A stretch of 64,000 bases of DNA from Galeopsis tetrahit (lineage: Eukaryota > Streptophyta > Magnoliopsida > Lamiales > Lamiaceae), in NCBI GenBank assembly GCA_963675135.1, contig OY776121.1, positions 59,727,265 to 59,791,264 on the forward strand, written 5' to 3'. Shown here in pieces: positions 31,915 through 44,975 of this stretch. A program made the position numbers and the translations under genes. Position 1 is the first letter of the stretch; each line of letters opens with the position of its first letter. The notes under the pieces are model-generated. The model was not told the origin of the DNA. It saw nothing but the letters and a program-made list of their open reading frames with translations, and searched no databases.

Positions 31915-34900
31915 TTATATTTCTTGACTTAATTCCAAAGAATCCTGGTGTGTTTGAAGCTTAATAACAGGCGGGCGCCGAGAAATCTTTTTCTCCTTTA
32001 AGGGAATAAGCTGTCCAGCATATAAGCACTTTATGATCCAGTAAACTGACTGCATCATTTACATTCAGTAGTCATGAGTCAGATTACAGTGATAATGGAG
32101 ATATTTTTCTTACCATTATTATGAAAAAAATGATTCACTTTTTTAAAAGCAATGGGGGAAATTGTCTATAGCTTGAGAATGATATCAAAAAAAATTTAAA
32201 AGCAATGGGGAAATTGTCTATAGCTTGAGAATGATAACATCAAAAACTACCGTAGTGGTTATATTCTGCTCCAAGGCACAGTGCTTCAGGTGACGAAAAG
32301 TACCACTCTCCTCATCGGTAACAAGTACTCCGATCGAAATTCTTCCAGTTTCAAGAGTTTGGACCAATTTTTGCAGAGTTTTAAAAACTTGCCCACCACC
32401 ATGCTGAGCAGGACAAAAGATCAAACAAAGGGTAAGACCGTAATTTCACATCATAAGTGAAATAAATACTCAACAAAATGCATGATGTTTCTTACGAAGA
32501 AACAATTTACAGGAGAATTCAATCTCAATGGCAAGCACACCATTTTCTAAGTTAAAAGCAGGTAAGTGTATACAGTATTACCTTGATAATGGTTGTAATA
32601 TTTGCAAAATGTTTGGTTTTTCCATGAAGCATGACACCCAGATTTTTAAAAACAAGACAATTAGTGTTATACTTCACAGCAGTATAAACTTGGTCGTGCA
32701 TTCTCCTTATATTTCTGGATAGGATCATATACCTGACAAGATTAACAAAATTACATCACAATGTGCAAAAATGAGAAACAAAAGGGAATATTTGGAGCAG
32801 AATGCCAAAGAACAAGAATAAAAATAGAACTTATTTTTTGGAACCTTAAAGTTAAAGGATTGGCTGAAAATCTATATAACTCATAGAATATGAGGCATGA
32901 AGTCACCATTGTAGAGAACGTGATGAAAAAACACATTAGTCACAAAACAAAGAGAAACTAGCTCCATACAAAAAGCTGGATTTCTTAGACACGTCTATGA
33001 CATTTTTAAACAACATATGCACTTTAGGGCCTGTTCAAACTAATTCAAAGACATGTTCACTATGACAAATTGATAATTTGCTATTTAAGTAGGTTTTGTG
33101 TGAATTTAATGACCAGACTCCATTGATCATCAGCCAATTATAACTAATTGTCAAGGCAAAATAGCTTTCCAGAATTTAACACATAAATGCAGCAGCCATG
33201 TCAAACATCAACTTTTTGGTTCTGCCCAAGGAATAACTAGAAAAACGTGAAACAATATCGGTCAAGACAAGATATAAACAAGATGTAAGCATTTCAGATA
33301 TACTTTTTTTGTGGCAAAACAACACCTGCTGCAATCGAATCCATTAGCCAGTTAACTCTGAGAACATATGCATTCACTGCACATCCATACAAGAACTTGA
33401 ATGATTGTATCTGAGTAACAAACAGAAAAAGAATTAGACATTTACACCATGCAACATACAAAATTGGTATATAGCAAGCCTCTAGGTGGGCCAAGACCAA
33501 GTCTGTCAAGTTTATAACACTTTTTGATCTAAAAATAACTCAATGTTCTTAAAACGAAAGTGCAATATCATTGAGATTTATCAACTGCATATCTGATGTG
33601 TGGAAACAGGAAACAAAGCATATACATGGCACTCCCACATTTTTTTATTAGAAACAGAGAACTTTATTGCAAAAACAGGGGCGAGAGATTAATAGCGAAA
33701 TTACAAAGTTGGATTTCACAGCAACGGCATAGTACCAATTCCTAATTACATCAGAAATAAGCAAACCCCTAAAAGCATTTTGACTAACAGACCATAGAGC
33801 CACTTTATATTTAATAGAATGCCAAATATCATCTACGGATTCACAGCTATCATAAAAAATCCTCTTATTCCTCTCTAACCAAACTGACCAACGCACAACC
33901 GCTAAAACTTAGTCGGTGAATAACATATAAATTGTTGTAATGATAATTTAACAAATTCAAACTCTTCTCTAAATTTTATCTTCTTAGTATCTAATTGGCA
34001 GCCAACTGATTTAACTACATGACATAAATGTGCAAAGAATTTAAAAAAAAAAATTTAATATAAAACTGAATATTGAAAGTACATACAAAATGGCACCTGA
34101 CCTTCTTCAAACATAAAACAACTGGAAGGACTTGAGACTTCAACCTAGAACTTCTCTTTCCATTCAAGTTTGTGGATGGAACTTGAGAGAGGACTACGCC
34201 ACCGTATTTTCGGATTAGACCCTCAATTTCCTTTTCCTTTTGTGGAGAAAACCCAGTAATAAAAAATTCCATGTTTTGAAATATCAACCTTTTCTTCTCC
34301 TTATCTAGGTTAGTTTTTAGATGTCTGTCCAGGTGACAAGCACTGGATTCTAGGTGAGCACTGGATTTAGTTGATCTTTTAGCAGCTCTAGTATAATCTG
34401 CAAAAAATTTGCAAAGCCATTATTGTATAACAATCAAATCATTCAAATGTATTTTATAATGTATGTTATATGAAGATTCAGGATATCCCTTACAAGGTTT
34501 TGATGTAGGTTGTGCCTTCCGGCTTTTTTTGTTGTCTGGAATGTTAGTTTCCTTTTCAGAAAAGCGAACACGTTTTATGGTTCGTAACTTTTCAGCACCT
34601 TGATTTGTGCATTGTGACAGCTCCCACTGCATGTTCTCGCGGGGTAGAAATTTTACTGATGTTTCCGGTTTTGCTGTCCCCAATGGATTCTTCTCAAAGA
34701 TATTGTCCATGGAACTAACAGAAGCCTGGAGATGGCATTGTGTCTGATGATTCAGGACACCAGAGACACAAGGGTTATTTTCTTTATTTGAAACTGGTAG
34801 ATCAGCTCCAGTCTTCAAAGTCACCTCCCTATTACCATGATTTGTCTCCTGGAAAGTCAACTCAGCAATCCTTTCTATAAAGGATGATCTTTTCTGATGA

Positions 34901-37900
34901 TCTTCTTTTTCGGAAAATTTTGTATGGCTAGGTAGCATGCTATAACTTTTAAGGGAAGTGAACTGCCTAGAAACTTTATTTCGTGAGTCGCTAACATCAG
35001 CTGTTTGCCTGGTCATTCTTTTCCCTTCAGCTGGCATATTGTCTAAGGGAGAGGTCACTAGCACATTGTCTTTCTTATGTTCGATAATATTTGAATGTCT
35101 TGGAAGGGCTGGATCTTCATGGTTTGTAGCTCGTGTGGAACATATATCCTCGGAAATACTACATGGCACAAAAGAGCAAAGAGGGTCTACCAAAGATGCA
35201 CTTGAAGATTGTACATCTTGAGAGAGCAGCACCCCATCATTCGCTCTGTTAGAGCAATTTTCACTAGGTATGCTTTTTTGAGAAGATATCATGGTCTCTT
35301 TATCACGATTCTGCACAAAGGAGTTTTCATCTGGAGCAGTATCAGCAGATTCTGAGAAGAAGCTTGTCTCACCAACAAAAGGTTTTGGGATGTTATGTTT
35401 CACAGTGGCATACTTCACTTCATTCTGTTGAAACAGAAGTACATTAGAAAAGCAAGAGATGAAGTCCAGTGATAAAGTTAGAGAGAAAAAAAGCATAGAT
35501 CCTTGAGAAACAAACTTTCATTACACAGAAAACATACAGAACGACTCATCATTCTCTATTGTTAGCATAGCAGGAGGCAATGCCTCTTATTATTTTTCAG
35601 CTATCACGGTGTTACTAAAAATTAGTACCTACAGTTAGCAACAAGATATTCTTGTGCCAAGTGCAGTATAGTCACCAACCCCAATTCTCAAATACGGTTT
35701 TTTGAAAGTACAAAACTTGACATATCTTTCAAGTTTTTTTTAAAAAAAGACCAGTTAGAAGAAATTAAATGCCTGGATCATTCTGCACTATTAAAAGGTT
35801 CCTTTCAGGTCATGCCAACGTATTTTTAATCTATTCAGTTTAAACAGTAAAACACATAACATGGTACTAAGTGAACACCTTACAAAGTGCATTTCATCAG
35901 TAGAAAAACAGGATAGGATACTAAGTGAACAACAAAAGAGAAATTCTCATGGCACTTGCATAAATTACATCTACTAAAACTAATTAGTTCAAAGGTAAAT
36001 CTGTGATTGTCAGCATGGACTTCTAAGTCTACTCAGTTTTATATAAAAGGATACTGTTATTAGTTGCCTCTGGATACAGATTAGAGACTCCTTCGAATGG
36101 ACATTTAGAATCAGAAACAATAATTGATTGTAGCAGAAGATTGAAAGAGGCGTAATGATACTTTCCTTCATCTTTTCAACTGAAATAACTAACACAAGGA
36201 AAACTTTTCTCAAGAGACCATGTTTCATGAAAGAAAATGTGCGATAGTACAAAATTGCAACTTCAAGTAGCACTTACATTGCTAATCCAACCACCAAACC
36301 AGCGACTTTGGAACTGCTCTTGGACTTTATTTGGAATTCTATAATCTTTTTCAGCAAAAAAAAATAAAAAATTACTTGTCTTGATCCTATTATTATTTTC
36401 TCACAGACATGAAAAAGATGACTACGAAATATAATATATAGATAGCTTTACCCTCATCTTGACAACTCATAATTGGGGAAGACCTCACATTAGTTTCATC
36501 TGGATTATTTTCTGCTGTAGGTGTATTGATTTTCTGCAGGTTGAAGGAAACATAGATCAGTCAGTTGTGCAAAAAACTATAAAAGGTGAAACTCTGCATG
36601 ATCCCTGTGATAGTTAAATCACTAAAATAGGGGAACTTCTATCTGCAGATTGTTTAATAGAAATGAGATGACAAATTGTAAACAAAAAGTTTGAAACAAG
36701 TTTAATTTTCCACCTCTGCTGAAACTGAATGTTGAAGCTCTGTCGAAGAATCAACAGTCCCCAGGATATCATTTTGGAAACCAACATCAGTGCAGAAATC
36801 ACACACTGGATTACAAATCTTCTTTTGTGCATCACCGCCACAATCTGCCGCCAAATCCTTTCTTGATTGTATGTTATTGTCTATAAGTCTTTCCTTTTTA
36901 TATACATAATTAGAATCACAAGATTTATCAGGTACCACGGCAGAATCACAAGTCTTCTTATGTTCTAATTCTTCATCATATTCAGATTCCAAAGTATCCT
37001 TCACTTGAGATACACTTAATTCATTTCCAGGAAACTCATTGAAGTGAACTCCAGCATCTTTGTATGCACTTTCCATAATTACATCATCCAAGTCAGATAA
37101 ATTATCAATATCACTTGTTACAGATATTGAGTCACCATAGGTGTTTTTCCAGAAGTCCAGACGTGCTTGTTTCACCTGAAGAGAAGCTTCAAGTATAGCT
37201 GAAGCAGAAGAAGATTTATCTAATAAATCGTCCTCGATCAATTCATTGATTACCAAGGCTTCAGATGCACCTATACACAGTTCTACTGCATCAGCAGCAG
37301 CTTCAGACAAATTCACATTCCCATCATGGTTCAGGAATTCATTGTCTACATATCTCTCCAACTCCACTGTTTGAGAACAATTTACTGAACCAACATTACA
37401 GAATGTACTTAATTTAACATCTGCCTGGTCCAAAATTCCTAAAGTTTCAAGAGGTTGATTGGCAATAGGATAATTGGGCTCTGTTTCGCCTGCATCAGTA
37501 GTTAGACTTGCATCCTCTGTATTGTCATCTGATGACAGACAAAGATGAAGGTGTACCACCTTCCAAGAAGAAAACATAACAGAGGTTAGATATTTGTAGA
37601 TAATGTGGCTTCAAAGGGTAAAAAAAAGCACTACAAAGCATGTAGATGATAGATCTCTACAGTGATGATAAAACAAAGTCCTAGAATACATATGTCCCTT
37701 TATCATGAACACAGCCAAATCCGACTTTGTCTAACCATGATTTCAGTGAGACTGATAATTCAAGCTGAAACTGATGGAAGAAGGATGTATACATGACTTA
37801 TTAGACCAAACCTTCTTGAAATTATTTCTCACTAAAAACAGAATCATGAGCGTGCACATAGGCTTTGAGAAGTACACTTGACAGTTTAGAACATTCATTA

Positions 37901-39129
37901 GCAGAAACAAAACTTAGATCTTTTTTTTTTTTTAATCTGCAAAAGGCGGCATGAAATAATATATCTACCAAGCCAATAGTAAGCGAATATCATTTCTGAT
38001 ATATGGCATAATTGAGAGATAGAGGAGACAGAAAGATTACATATTTCAATGTATGGACATAGTTTGTCAATAGATGTATAGAAGGTGTACCACTTTGCCA
38101 CTCTTGAATAAATTTCGACAAAAGCTTGGTCATTTAAAAACTCAATGTCATTGCCGATTAAAAGAATATCAAACCATGTATCATACTAGTTATTTAGTAG
38201 AGAAAAAAATGTTTTACAGGCAGCAACTCACATTGTCAAGAGATTGAGCGCAACTAAACGGTGAACTTTCAGTCCCGGATATGAATAATTGACCAATGTT
38301 ACATCCACTTTCTTCCCACGATGATTCTCCATTAGTGATGCCCTTCTGAAGAGATAGTAATTCCTATCAAAATACCAATGAGAATTTTAGTTTTGCAAGA
38401 GATGGATTTTCAAGTAGAACATCGATGAGTTAAACCGTGTAGAATGTGAATCTTGCAAGACATAGGCATGATTGGCAATTTTACATAGAACGTGGAAAAT
38501 ACTTCTATAAAATAATCAAGGTTAGATGAAGCACCAAAACTTTATCACTTCACGTGATACCCCTTCACCTACCAAACTTCTATTGTGCATAATTTACACT
38601 CAACAAATAGTATTAACTTTACTACTTATAAGTTATAACCATAACATCAACATTTTCAAATCTGGATATCCACCGACCTCAACTCGCTGGTTGAATGTGA
38701 TGTGATGTTCCTCAATGGCCTCCACATCCCATCGCTCTCCATTGGATTGCTGAAGCCATGCTGGCAACCACGCATCATCCTGCTAGACGCTCAAAAATAA
38801 AATACAAGTTCGAATAATAATTACAAAAAGATAATTGCCTGTTTCAAATCCATGGCGTTAGGTACAAGGGGAAAAAAAAAAACAGTTGATACAACGCTGA
38901 TACAACTCTTAAACGTGAATAGTCATCGTTAACAACATTCCTTGGCCTGAACTGTTCCTCAACTGGGGAAGTTCAAAGTAGACAATCGCAATAATTTTAA
39001 AAAATACATTCATAACAGCAATTATAATGATGAACAAGGATTGATTCTGATTATATTGCGTGATTGAAAAACTGAAAATTCTTTTACCTCTGAGAATTGA
39101 GGAGGTCGGAATCCAGCCAAGATGCCCAT
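31915..39129 (-). CDS. Tandem-BRCT DNA-repair protein, 12 exons, about 1014 aa
   Basis: Exons on the minus strand: 39088-39129, 38678-38779, 38232-38363, 36714-37559, 36452-36533, 36278-36345, 34494-35424, 34102-34397, 33304-33410, 32582-32732, 32251-32403, 31915-32049. All borders are GT/AG and the phases close (3045 nt). The protein starts MGILAGFRPPQFSE, followed by DDAWLPAWLQ. The long middle is acidic and serine-rich, without a fold I recognise. The C-terminus has two BRCT repeats: about 775-870 (FFITGFSPQKEKEIEGLIRK, later VNWLMDSI) and about 890-995 (GVMLHGK, HGGGQVFKTL, VYWIIKCL). Tandem BRCTs of this kind bind phosphopeptides in DNA-damage signalling; the family is usually labelled BRCT-containing DNA-repair protein in plants. 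The exon 2 acceptor is a TAGCAG (NAGNAG) pair, which could give isoforms differing by one residue. Intron 8 holds a LINE fragment. Exons 4-6 are partly duplicated at 61.8-62.6 kb. Confidence 0.85.
33644..33905 (-). mobile_element. 5'-truncated LINE tail in intron 8 of the BRCT gene
   Basis: The minus strand encodes VWLERNKRIF, SVDDIWHSIKYKVALW and WYYAVAV, the C-terminal tail that follows the zinc-binding region in plant LINE and reverse-transcriptase-like proteins. A short T-rich run (ATTTTTTTATTAG) at the low-coordinate end would be its poly(A) tail. It is in the same orientation as the gene and lies within an intron, so the coding frame is unaffected. Confidence 0.75.
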
Positions 39130-39317
39130 TCGGTCGATTCCGCGGCGGTGGGGCGGAGGGTTTATGAATCGGCGATATTTGGCGCCAAAACGGGTTTTAC
39201 CGGGAAATATAATAAATAGTAGCGGTAGTGTGATTATTTTTTGCAGTTATATATAAATAAGAACGGGCCCAGCCCAATTACCTATTTATTGGGCCTATGA
39301 TGGCATTTATTCGGAAA
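39130..39317. other. BRCT gene upstream region
   Basis: Immediately upstream (minus-strand sense) is the sequence TTTGGCGCCAAA near 39179-39190, a palindrome of the E2F-site type (TTTSSCGC). Such sites are common before replication and repair genes. Binding is inferred only. Confidence 0.5.
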
Positions 39318-40262
39318 GGCGTTGGTTATATATCCCTCTATGTTAGATACACCGCTCTTCCATTTATTAATTTAATAAGTATATAAAATATTCAAATTGT
39401 CATTTTAGTAAAATGAGCCTATTAAGTACTCCCTCCGTCCCCCTATAAGTTTCCCACTTTCCTTTTATGGATGTCCCACAATAAGTTTCCCATTTCACAT
39501 TTTTTCATTTTTGGCATATGATTTTCTCTCTCCCAATCACATCACTTACACTTTATCTATTATTTTATCATACTTCATCTCACACTCATCTATTATTTTC
39601 TCTCTCACCATCACATCACTTGTACTACATCTATTATTTAATCATATTTCTTAATCAAAACAACCAAAAGAAAGGGGAAACTTATACCGGGACGGAGGGA
39701 GTAGTAAATACGCTCCCTCCCTAACATTTAAACTCTAATTTTAATTGCATTTATCGCCACAATTTATCGACAATATTATATATTTTCGATCAACATTGTC
39801 AAAAAATTTAAAAATAATTATTAAACTTGTCTGCATTTTTCGACGAAGAAGGGGTAGAATGGAGGGAGGGACAGTAGGCTTGGGTAGGGTGGGGCGGTTA
39901 CAAAAAGGGGGAAAAGGAAGAATGGAAAGGGAGGGTGAAGCGACCGATTTGGGTGGGTGGTTACAAACAGGGGAAATGGAGATTTGGGTGGTTTAGTGAA
40001 ATTAGCGCATTTTTATAAATGAACGGGTTAAGGAAAGAATCGTCTTGAAACTGTCTCGCACAATTAGTTTTTGTTGTTGTCGAAATATATATTCGATTTT
40101 TATTCGATTCCGACATACAATAGTCGAAATCAAGTGATGATGTATCTACCATTTTTTTATACATACCTTCCACCAAACATATTTGTTTTCATCTAACATT
40201 AGTCATATATATATATATATATATATTGTTCAGAATTTTACGGAGGTGTATCTAACAATGTT
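39318..40262. mobile_element. MULE-like element of the ATGTTAGATGCACTCC-end family
   Basis: The left end GGCGTTGGTTATATATCCCT, then ATGTTAGATACACC, matches the start of the 22468 element. The right end GGAGGTGTATCTAACAATG is its inverse. A Stowaway MITE is nested inside. The interior includes a G-rich patch (39855-39990) and TCGACAAT-type motifs. I found no clean 9-bp duplication. Confidence 0.6.
39429..39701. mobile_element. Stowaway MITE
   Basis: TA (39427-39428, 39702-39703) flanks CTCCCTCCGTCCCCCTATAA and its inverted partner CTCCCTCCGTCCCGGTATAA, with an internal duplicated stretch (CTCTCCCAATCACATCACTT / CTCTCACCATCACATCACTT). Confidence 0.92.
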
Positions 40263-40859
40263 GTGAAAAAAAAAATAACTTACGCGTAGCTGATGTCAAA
40301 AAATCGGATATAATTCGACAAGGTAATGTGAAAAAACCTAATTTTGACAATATTATGTCGACATATCGATTTACAGAAGATCACCAAACATAAATAATTC
40401 ATTACCAGTATATTCATACACACGAGATCACCATATGTAAAAAACATAATCGAATGTATAGAACATCACCAAATTTACAAAACATCGGCAAACATAACTA
40501 ATATATTATCATATATTCGTACACAAAAGATCACCAAGTGTAAAACATATCACAAAGTGTACAAAAGATGATCACGATACAAAACATAGTTTGTTCGTTT
40601 GCATGTGAATATCTATGACTATTTTGGTCAGTAAATGTAAAATTCGTGATAAAAAATTGACTAGTCTACATCAATAAACTATCTATTTCGGCTAGCTTTG
40701 TACGCTTCCACGAAGGTGGAATACCTGTAACAACAAAATTATTACATAAAAGGTTTCGTATGTTATAGATTTTCCAAACATGACGTGAGTAGAAATACCT
40801 GAATGAAGTGGTTCATGTTCATGTGGCCCATACAAGTTGATTTCGGCCTTTACATCACA
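40263..40859. other. Intergenic DNA with degenerate ATCACCAA-type repeats
   Basis: Between about 40370 and 40580 the motif AGATCACCAAANNTA recurs at irregular spacing, mixed with AACATAA and TATTCATACAC strings. No gene is seen. Confidence 0.5.
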
Positions 40860-40864
40860 ACTAT

Positions 40865-41464
40865 TGTTGGGATTTAGCCCAAGTGTGGTTTTGGCCATTG
40901 GACCTTCACACAAGGGCCCAACTTGTTGTTGCCCTAGTTCTTGACAGCCTTCTCATATATTGAGTCACCCTTTCCATTAACGGTGAGGCGTGATGTAAAC
41001 GTGAGAGTGGAGAGTGGAGAACATTAAGGGCATGTTTGTTTTGGGATGGGAAATCCGGATTTGGGATTTCGAAACTCCACCCCCGTTACACTTTGGGATT
41101 CTGATTTAGGATTTCAAAATCCCACCCTATAAATACCTATAAACCCTATAAAAATCAACCCTATAAATACCTACAAACCACCTATAAAACCTATAATCAT
41201 ATACTATAAAGTTAAATCCTACCCTACATAAATCACAAAACAAACACAAAACACAAAAAACATTAGGATTTTGAAATCCACTAGATTTTGAAATCCGGAT
41301 TTCAAAATCATCAAAATCCCAAAACAAACATGTCCTAAGGGTGAAGTGCCATCCATCTTGGTGTTTGGTTATCTCCACTGTATCCTGATACAATCCCAAC
41401 ACGTGTCTGAGCCCGTTTGTGTGACCCCGAGACGAGTGGCGGCCGGCGGCACCGAAACCCAACA
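40865..41464. mobile_element. Solo LTR (600 bp), TGTTGGG...CCCAACA, target duplication ACTAT, with a nested Tourist MITE
   Basis: ACTAT at 40860-40864 and 41465-41469 flanks 7-bp inverted ends TGTTGGG/CCCAACA, typical of copia LTRs. The paralogous stretch at about 62593 reads ACAACTATTCTCAAAGG without the insertion, which confirms both borders. The Tourist MITE accounts for about half of its length. Confidence 0.92.
41028..41335. mobile_element. Tourist-type MITE (PIF/Harbinger)
   Basis: TAA (41025-41027 and 41336-41338) flanks GGGCATGTTTGTTTTGGGAT and its inverted partner GGACATGTTTGTTTTGGGAT. Inside, GGATTTCAAAATC/GATTTTGAAATCC repeats extend the palindrome. Confidence 0.9.
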
Positions 41465-41569
41465 ACTATTCTCAAAGGCAAGTAATTGAGATATTCTCTT
41501 CCATTGCAATAAATGACACATTGTACGTCGATGTAAACAAGTGTAACTAGTTGCGAACGAGTACACTAT

Positions 41570-43289
41570 TGATTGGGTGTGAGATTGCTCGTTTTTGTGC
41601 TCATTATTGCTATGTTATCGTAGCATTTTGATGTGGTTTTGGTCATAATTGTTAGAAATGGTGCTACTAACCTTGTTGTCAAGAAATGTGTTCAAAGTGT
41701 AGGAAACGAGGTGAAATAGTCCATTTTAAGGGAAAACGAGCATTGGTGGATGGGAGTCGAAGTTCGATTGGAGGACGAGCAAGGAAAGCCAAGAAAAAAT
41801 GTTTGAAAAGTCCAAGTAGCAGAAGTCACTCGGCCGGCCGAGTGGTGTCACACTGGCGGCCAAGTGAAAAAAACTTACAGAAAGTTTCTGGAATTGCCAT
41901 GTCACACTGGCGGCCGTTTGATATCACACTAGCGGCCGTTTGACATCTGGAACCATTTTTGGTTCTAGAAGTCCCTCTCACTCGGTTGACCGAGTCAACT
42001 CACAATTTTCGGGGTTTTTCGCGAATTTTGAAGAACTTCAAGGACCAAAGTGCTAATTTCGTCTCACACACTCTTGAAGCTTTAAATAGCTTCAAAACTC
42101 AGTTTGTAAGGATCTTTGGCCTCATTTATTACACTTCTTAAAACCCTAGTTCATCTTAACCTCATTTCCACATTTAATGTTCATTTAATTCCTAGATTAG
42201 CTTCAATATTTAGTACTTAGCATAAGTTTTTGAAGAACAAGGCTCCACACTTTTGTAATAGCTAGGTATTTTGAAGAAACCACAAGGTGACTTCAAACCA
42301 TTCTCTCATTTTCTATATAATTTCGTATTTAATGGTTATCTTGATTTCTTTTTATGTTTTAGCCATGGGAGTTTCTCAAAACACCATGGGCTAAGTTTAT
42401 TTATGCTTTGGGTGTTCTAAAACCATGTGAATATTGAGTTTGGAATTGTTTGAGCTTTGTATTGTTAAGATTAGGTTTATTGCTTCTTTTAATGGGTATT
42501 ATGAGTACTTTGTGTGTTAACTTCTATTAATCCATATTTAGATGCATGTTTAGCGTAGACGAGAGTTACATGGACATGTCTATATTTATGGTGTGAGTTG
42601 TTGGTATGCAAATGTGTTAGTTATACTTTTAATTCGTCGAGAGAGAGTTAATCGTATTACAACCCCATTAAAAGACATTAATTACTTGAATGGTTGTTTG
42701 AGTAGTTGGTGAGGATTAGGAAGAAATTCTTATTACCGGGTTTGGAAACACCTTAGAATTAAGACTATATTACCCGAAGGGAAATGGTTATCATCCTAGC
42801 ATTTAGGTGCTCTTAGCAAGTCATAATTGAAGCAATAACAAAGTAAAAACAATTCATCTCCATTTCACTAGGTAGAGAACACCCGAAGCATTCTCCCACA
42901 CTTGCACTTCTTCGAATTATATTCGTAGTTGTTCTTTGTTTTAATTGTTAAATACTTGCTTAGTAGTCATTTTCTTTGTTAAGTTTTGGTAATTTCTCTT
43001 ATTTGTGTTTTTCTCACTTTTAGTAGTATAAATCACTTGTTAGTTTATAGGTTGATAGTTGATTTAATTTATAGCATCTTGGTAGTAATTTAGCTTTGAT
43101 TTTAGAAATCCAAAAACCGAAACCGTAGTTACATTAGTTATTACAACACAAAACTCTAGGGATCCATTGCACAAACCCACCTCCTAGGTCGAAACTACTT
43201 GGTCGAATACTTCCATTACTACTACGAACCCTTATGCTTGAGGGGAAGTAGTTAGTCAACACTTAGTGACCAAAAATTCTTTCAAGTCA
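41570..43289 (+). repeat. 5' LTR of the Athila-like element (1720 bp)
   Basis: It starts TGATTGGGTGTGAGATTGC and ends TTCAAGTCA. It is almost identical to the 3' LTR apart from scattered substitutions and one missing 22-bp CACACTGGCGGCC unit in the array at 41826-41946. A TTTAAATAG sequence near 42081 may be the TATA box. Confidence 0.95.
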
Positions 43290-43290
43290 A

Positions 43291-43308
43291 TGGCGCCGCT
43301 GCCGGGGA
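43291..43308 (+). promoter_or_regulatory. Primer-binding site, tRNA-Asp type
   Basis: TGGCGCCGCTGCCGGGGA lies one base after the 5' LTR. It is complementary, with one mismatch, to the 3' end of plant tRNA-Asp, the primer used by Athila/Tat elements. Confidence 0.9.
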
Positions 43309-43432
43309 GGCGACGTAGTGCTATAAGTGGGACTTAGAGTTAGTTGAATACTAGTGCTAGCTACAATTACTTTCTTTATTTTGATTTTATTTTTGTTTCA
43401 AGACTTTGATATTTGCAATTTTCCATAGGTGC

Positions 43433-43546
43433 ATGTTAACAAGAGCACGTGGTGGACAAATTGAACCTATCAATCTTGAGATTGAAGCCACCGCAAGAAG
43501 GAATCGAGCTATAAATCGAAGAATGGCGGAGAATAGACAAAATCAA
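43433..43546 (+). pseudogene. gag N-terminus, interrupted
   Basis: The frame opens with ATG at 43433 (MLTRARGGQIEPINLEIE) and runs to 43546, where an inverted LTR fragment begins. The frame resumes at about 44976, consistent with a 1429-base insertion. This start has the usual basic, short N-terminus of Athila-type gag. Confidence 0.85.
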
Positions 43547-44975
43547 CCCCCCCAAACTTATCCCCGGCAGCGGCGCCATTGACTTGAACGAATTTTTGGT
43601 CAATATATATATATATATATTTTACTAACTACTTCCCCTCAAGCATAAGGGATCGTAGTAGTAATGGAAGTATTCGACCAAGTAGTATCGACCTAGGAGG
43701 TGGGTTTGTGCAATGGATCCCTAGAATTTTATGTTGTAATAGCTAATGTAACTATGGTTTCGGGTTTTTGGATTTCTAAAATTAAAGCTAGATTACTACC
43801 AAGATGCTAGAAATTAAATCAACTAACAACCTAGAAACTAACAAGTGATTTATACTACTAAAAGTGAGAAAAGCACCAATAAGAGAAATTACCACAACTT
43901 AACAAAGAAAATTACTACTAAGCAAGTATTTAACAATTAAAACAAAGAACAACTACGAATATAATTCGAAGAAGTGCAAGGGTGAGAGAATGCTTCGGGT
44001 GTTCTCTACCTAGTGAAATCGAGCGGGATTGCTTATACCATTTTTATGCTTCAATTTGGATTTGCTAAGAGCATCAAGATGCTAGGATGAAAATCGTTTC
44101 CCTTCGGGTACTATAGCCTTACATCTAAGGTGTTCCCAAACCCGGTAATAAGACATCTTCCTAATCCTCACCAACTACCCAAATAACCATTTAAGTAATT
44201 AATGTCTCCTAATGGGGGTTCTAATACGATTAACTCTCTCTCTCGACGAATTAAAAGTATAATAAACGCATTTGTATACCAACAACTCATACCATAAATT
44301 TAAACATGTTCATGTAACTCTCGTCTACGCTAAACATGCCTCAAAATATGGATTAATAGAAGTAAATACACAAAGCACCAATAAAACCCAATAAGAGAAG
44401 CAATAATCCAAATATCAACAATAATCAAAGTCTAAACAATTCACACATTCAATAGTCACATGGTTTCAAACACCCAAAGCATAAAAAGCTTAGCCCATGG
44501 TGTTTGAGAAAACACCCATGGCTAAAACAACAAGAAAACTAGAAATAACATGAAAATATCAATATTATAGAAAAGATAGAGTTTGGGTGGAAGTCACCTT
44601 GATGATTCCTCAACAATCTAAGCTATTACAAGTGAATGTAGCCAAAATATTCAAGAACCCAACCTAAATACTAAATTTGAAGCTAATCTATGGAATTAAA
44701 CTTGCAAAATATGTTGAAAATCTATCTAAGAATGAAACTAGGGTTTAGTGTGTGAAAAAGTGAGGCCAAGCCTTCACAAAAATCTGATTTGGGGAGCTAT
44801 TTATAGTTGGGAAGAGTGTTGGAGACGAAATTTGCACTTAGACCCTTGAAATCCTTTAAAATTCTTGAATTTTCGCGCAGAAACGGGCTCAAACGGTCGA
44901 CCGAGTGACCTCAAACGGTCAACCGAGTGAGATGGAAGTCCAGAAGCTGCTCTGGAAGCAGATTTCACTCGGTCA
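43547..44975 (-). mobile_element. Inverted LTR fragment with primer site and polypurine tract, nested in gag
   Basis: Read on the minus strand, the order is: LTR missing its first few hundred bases (starting TGACCGAGTGAAATCTGC near 44975, TATAAATAG near 44812, ending GTTCAAGTCA at 43575), primer site TGGCGCCGCTGCCGGGGA, then directly TAAGTTTGGGGGGG, which is the polypurine tract. All internal sequence between primer site and polypurine tract is gone, as is the second LTR. It is clearly related to, but diverged from, the LTR of the host element. A microhomology TCAA lies at both borders (43543-43546, 44973-44976). An (AT)n run at 43606-43620 lies near its end. Confidence 0.85.

Noticed and set aside
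41686..42141. Small frames repeated in both LTRs of the Athila-like element
   Set aside because: They lie in U3/R of the LTR, are duplicated only because the LTR is, and contain the palindrome array rather than a protein domain.
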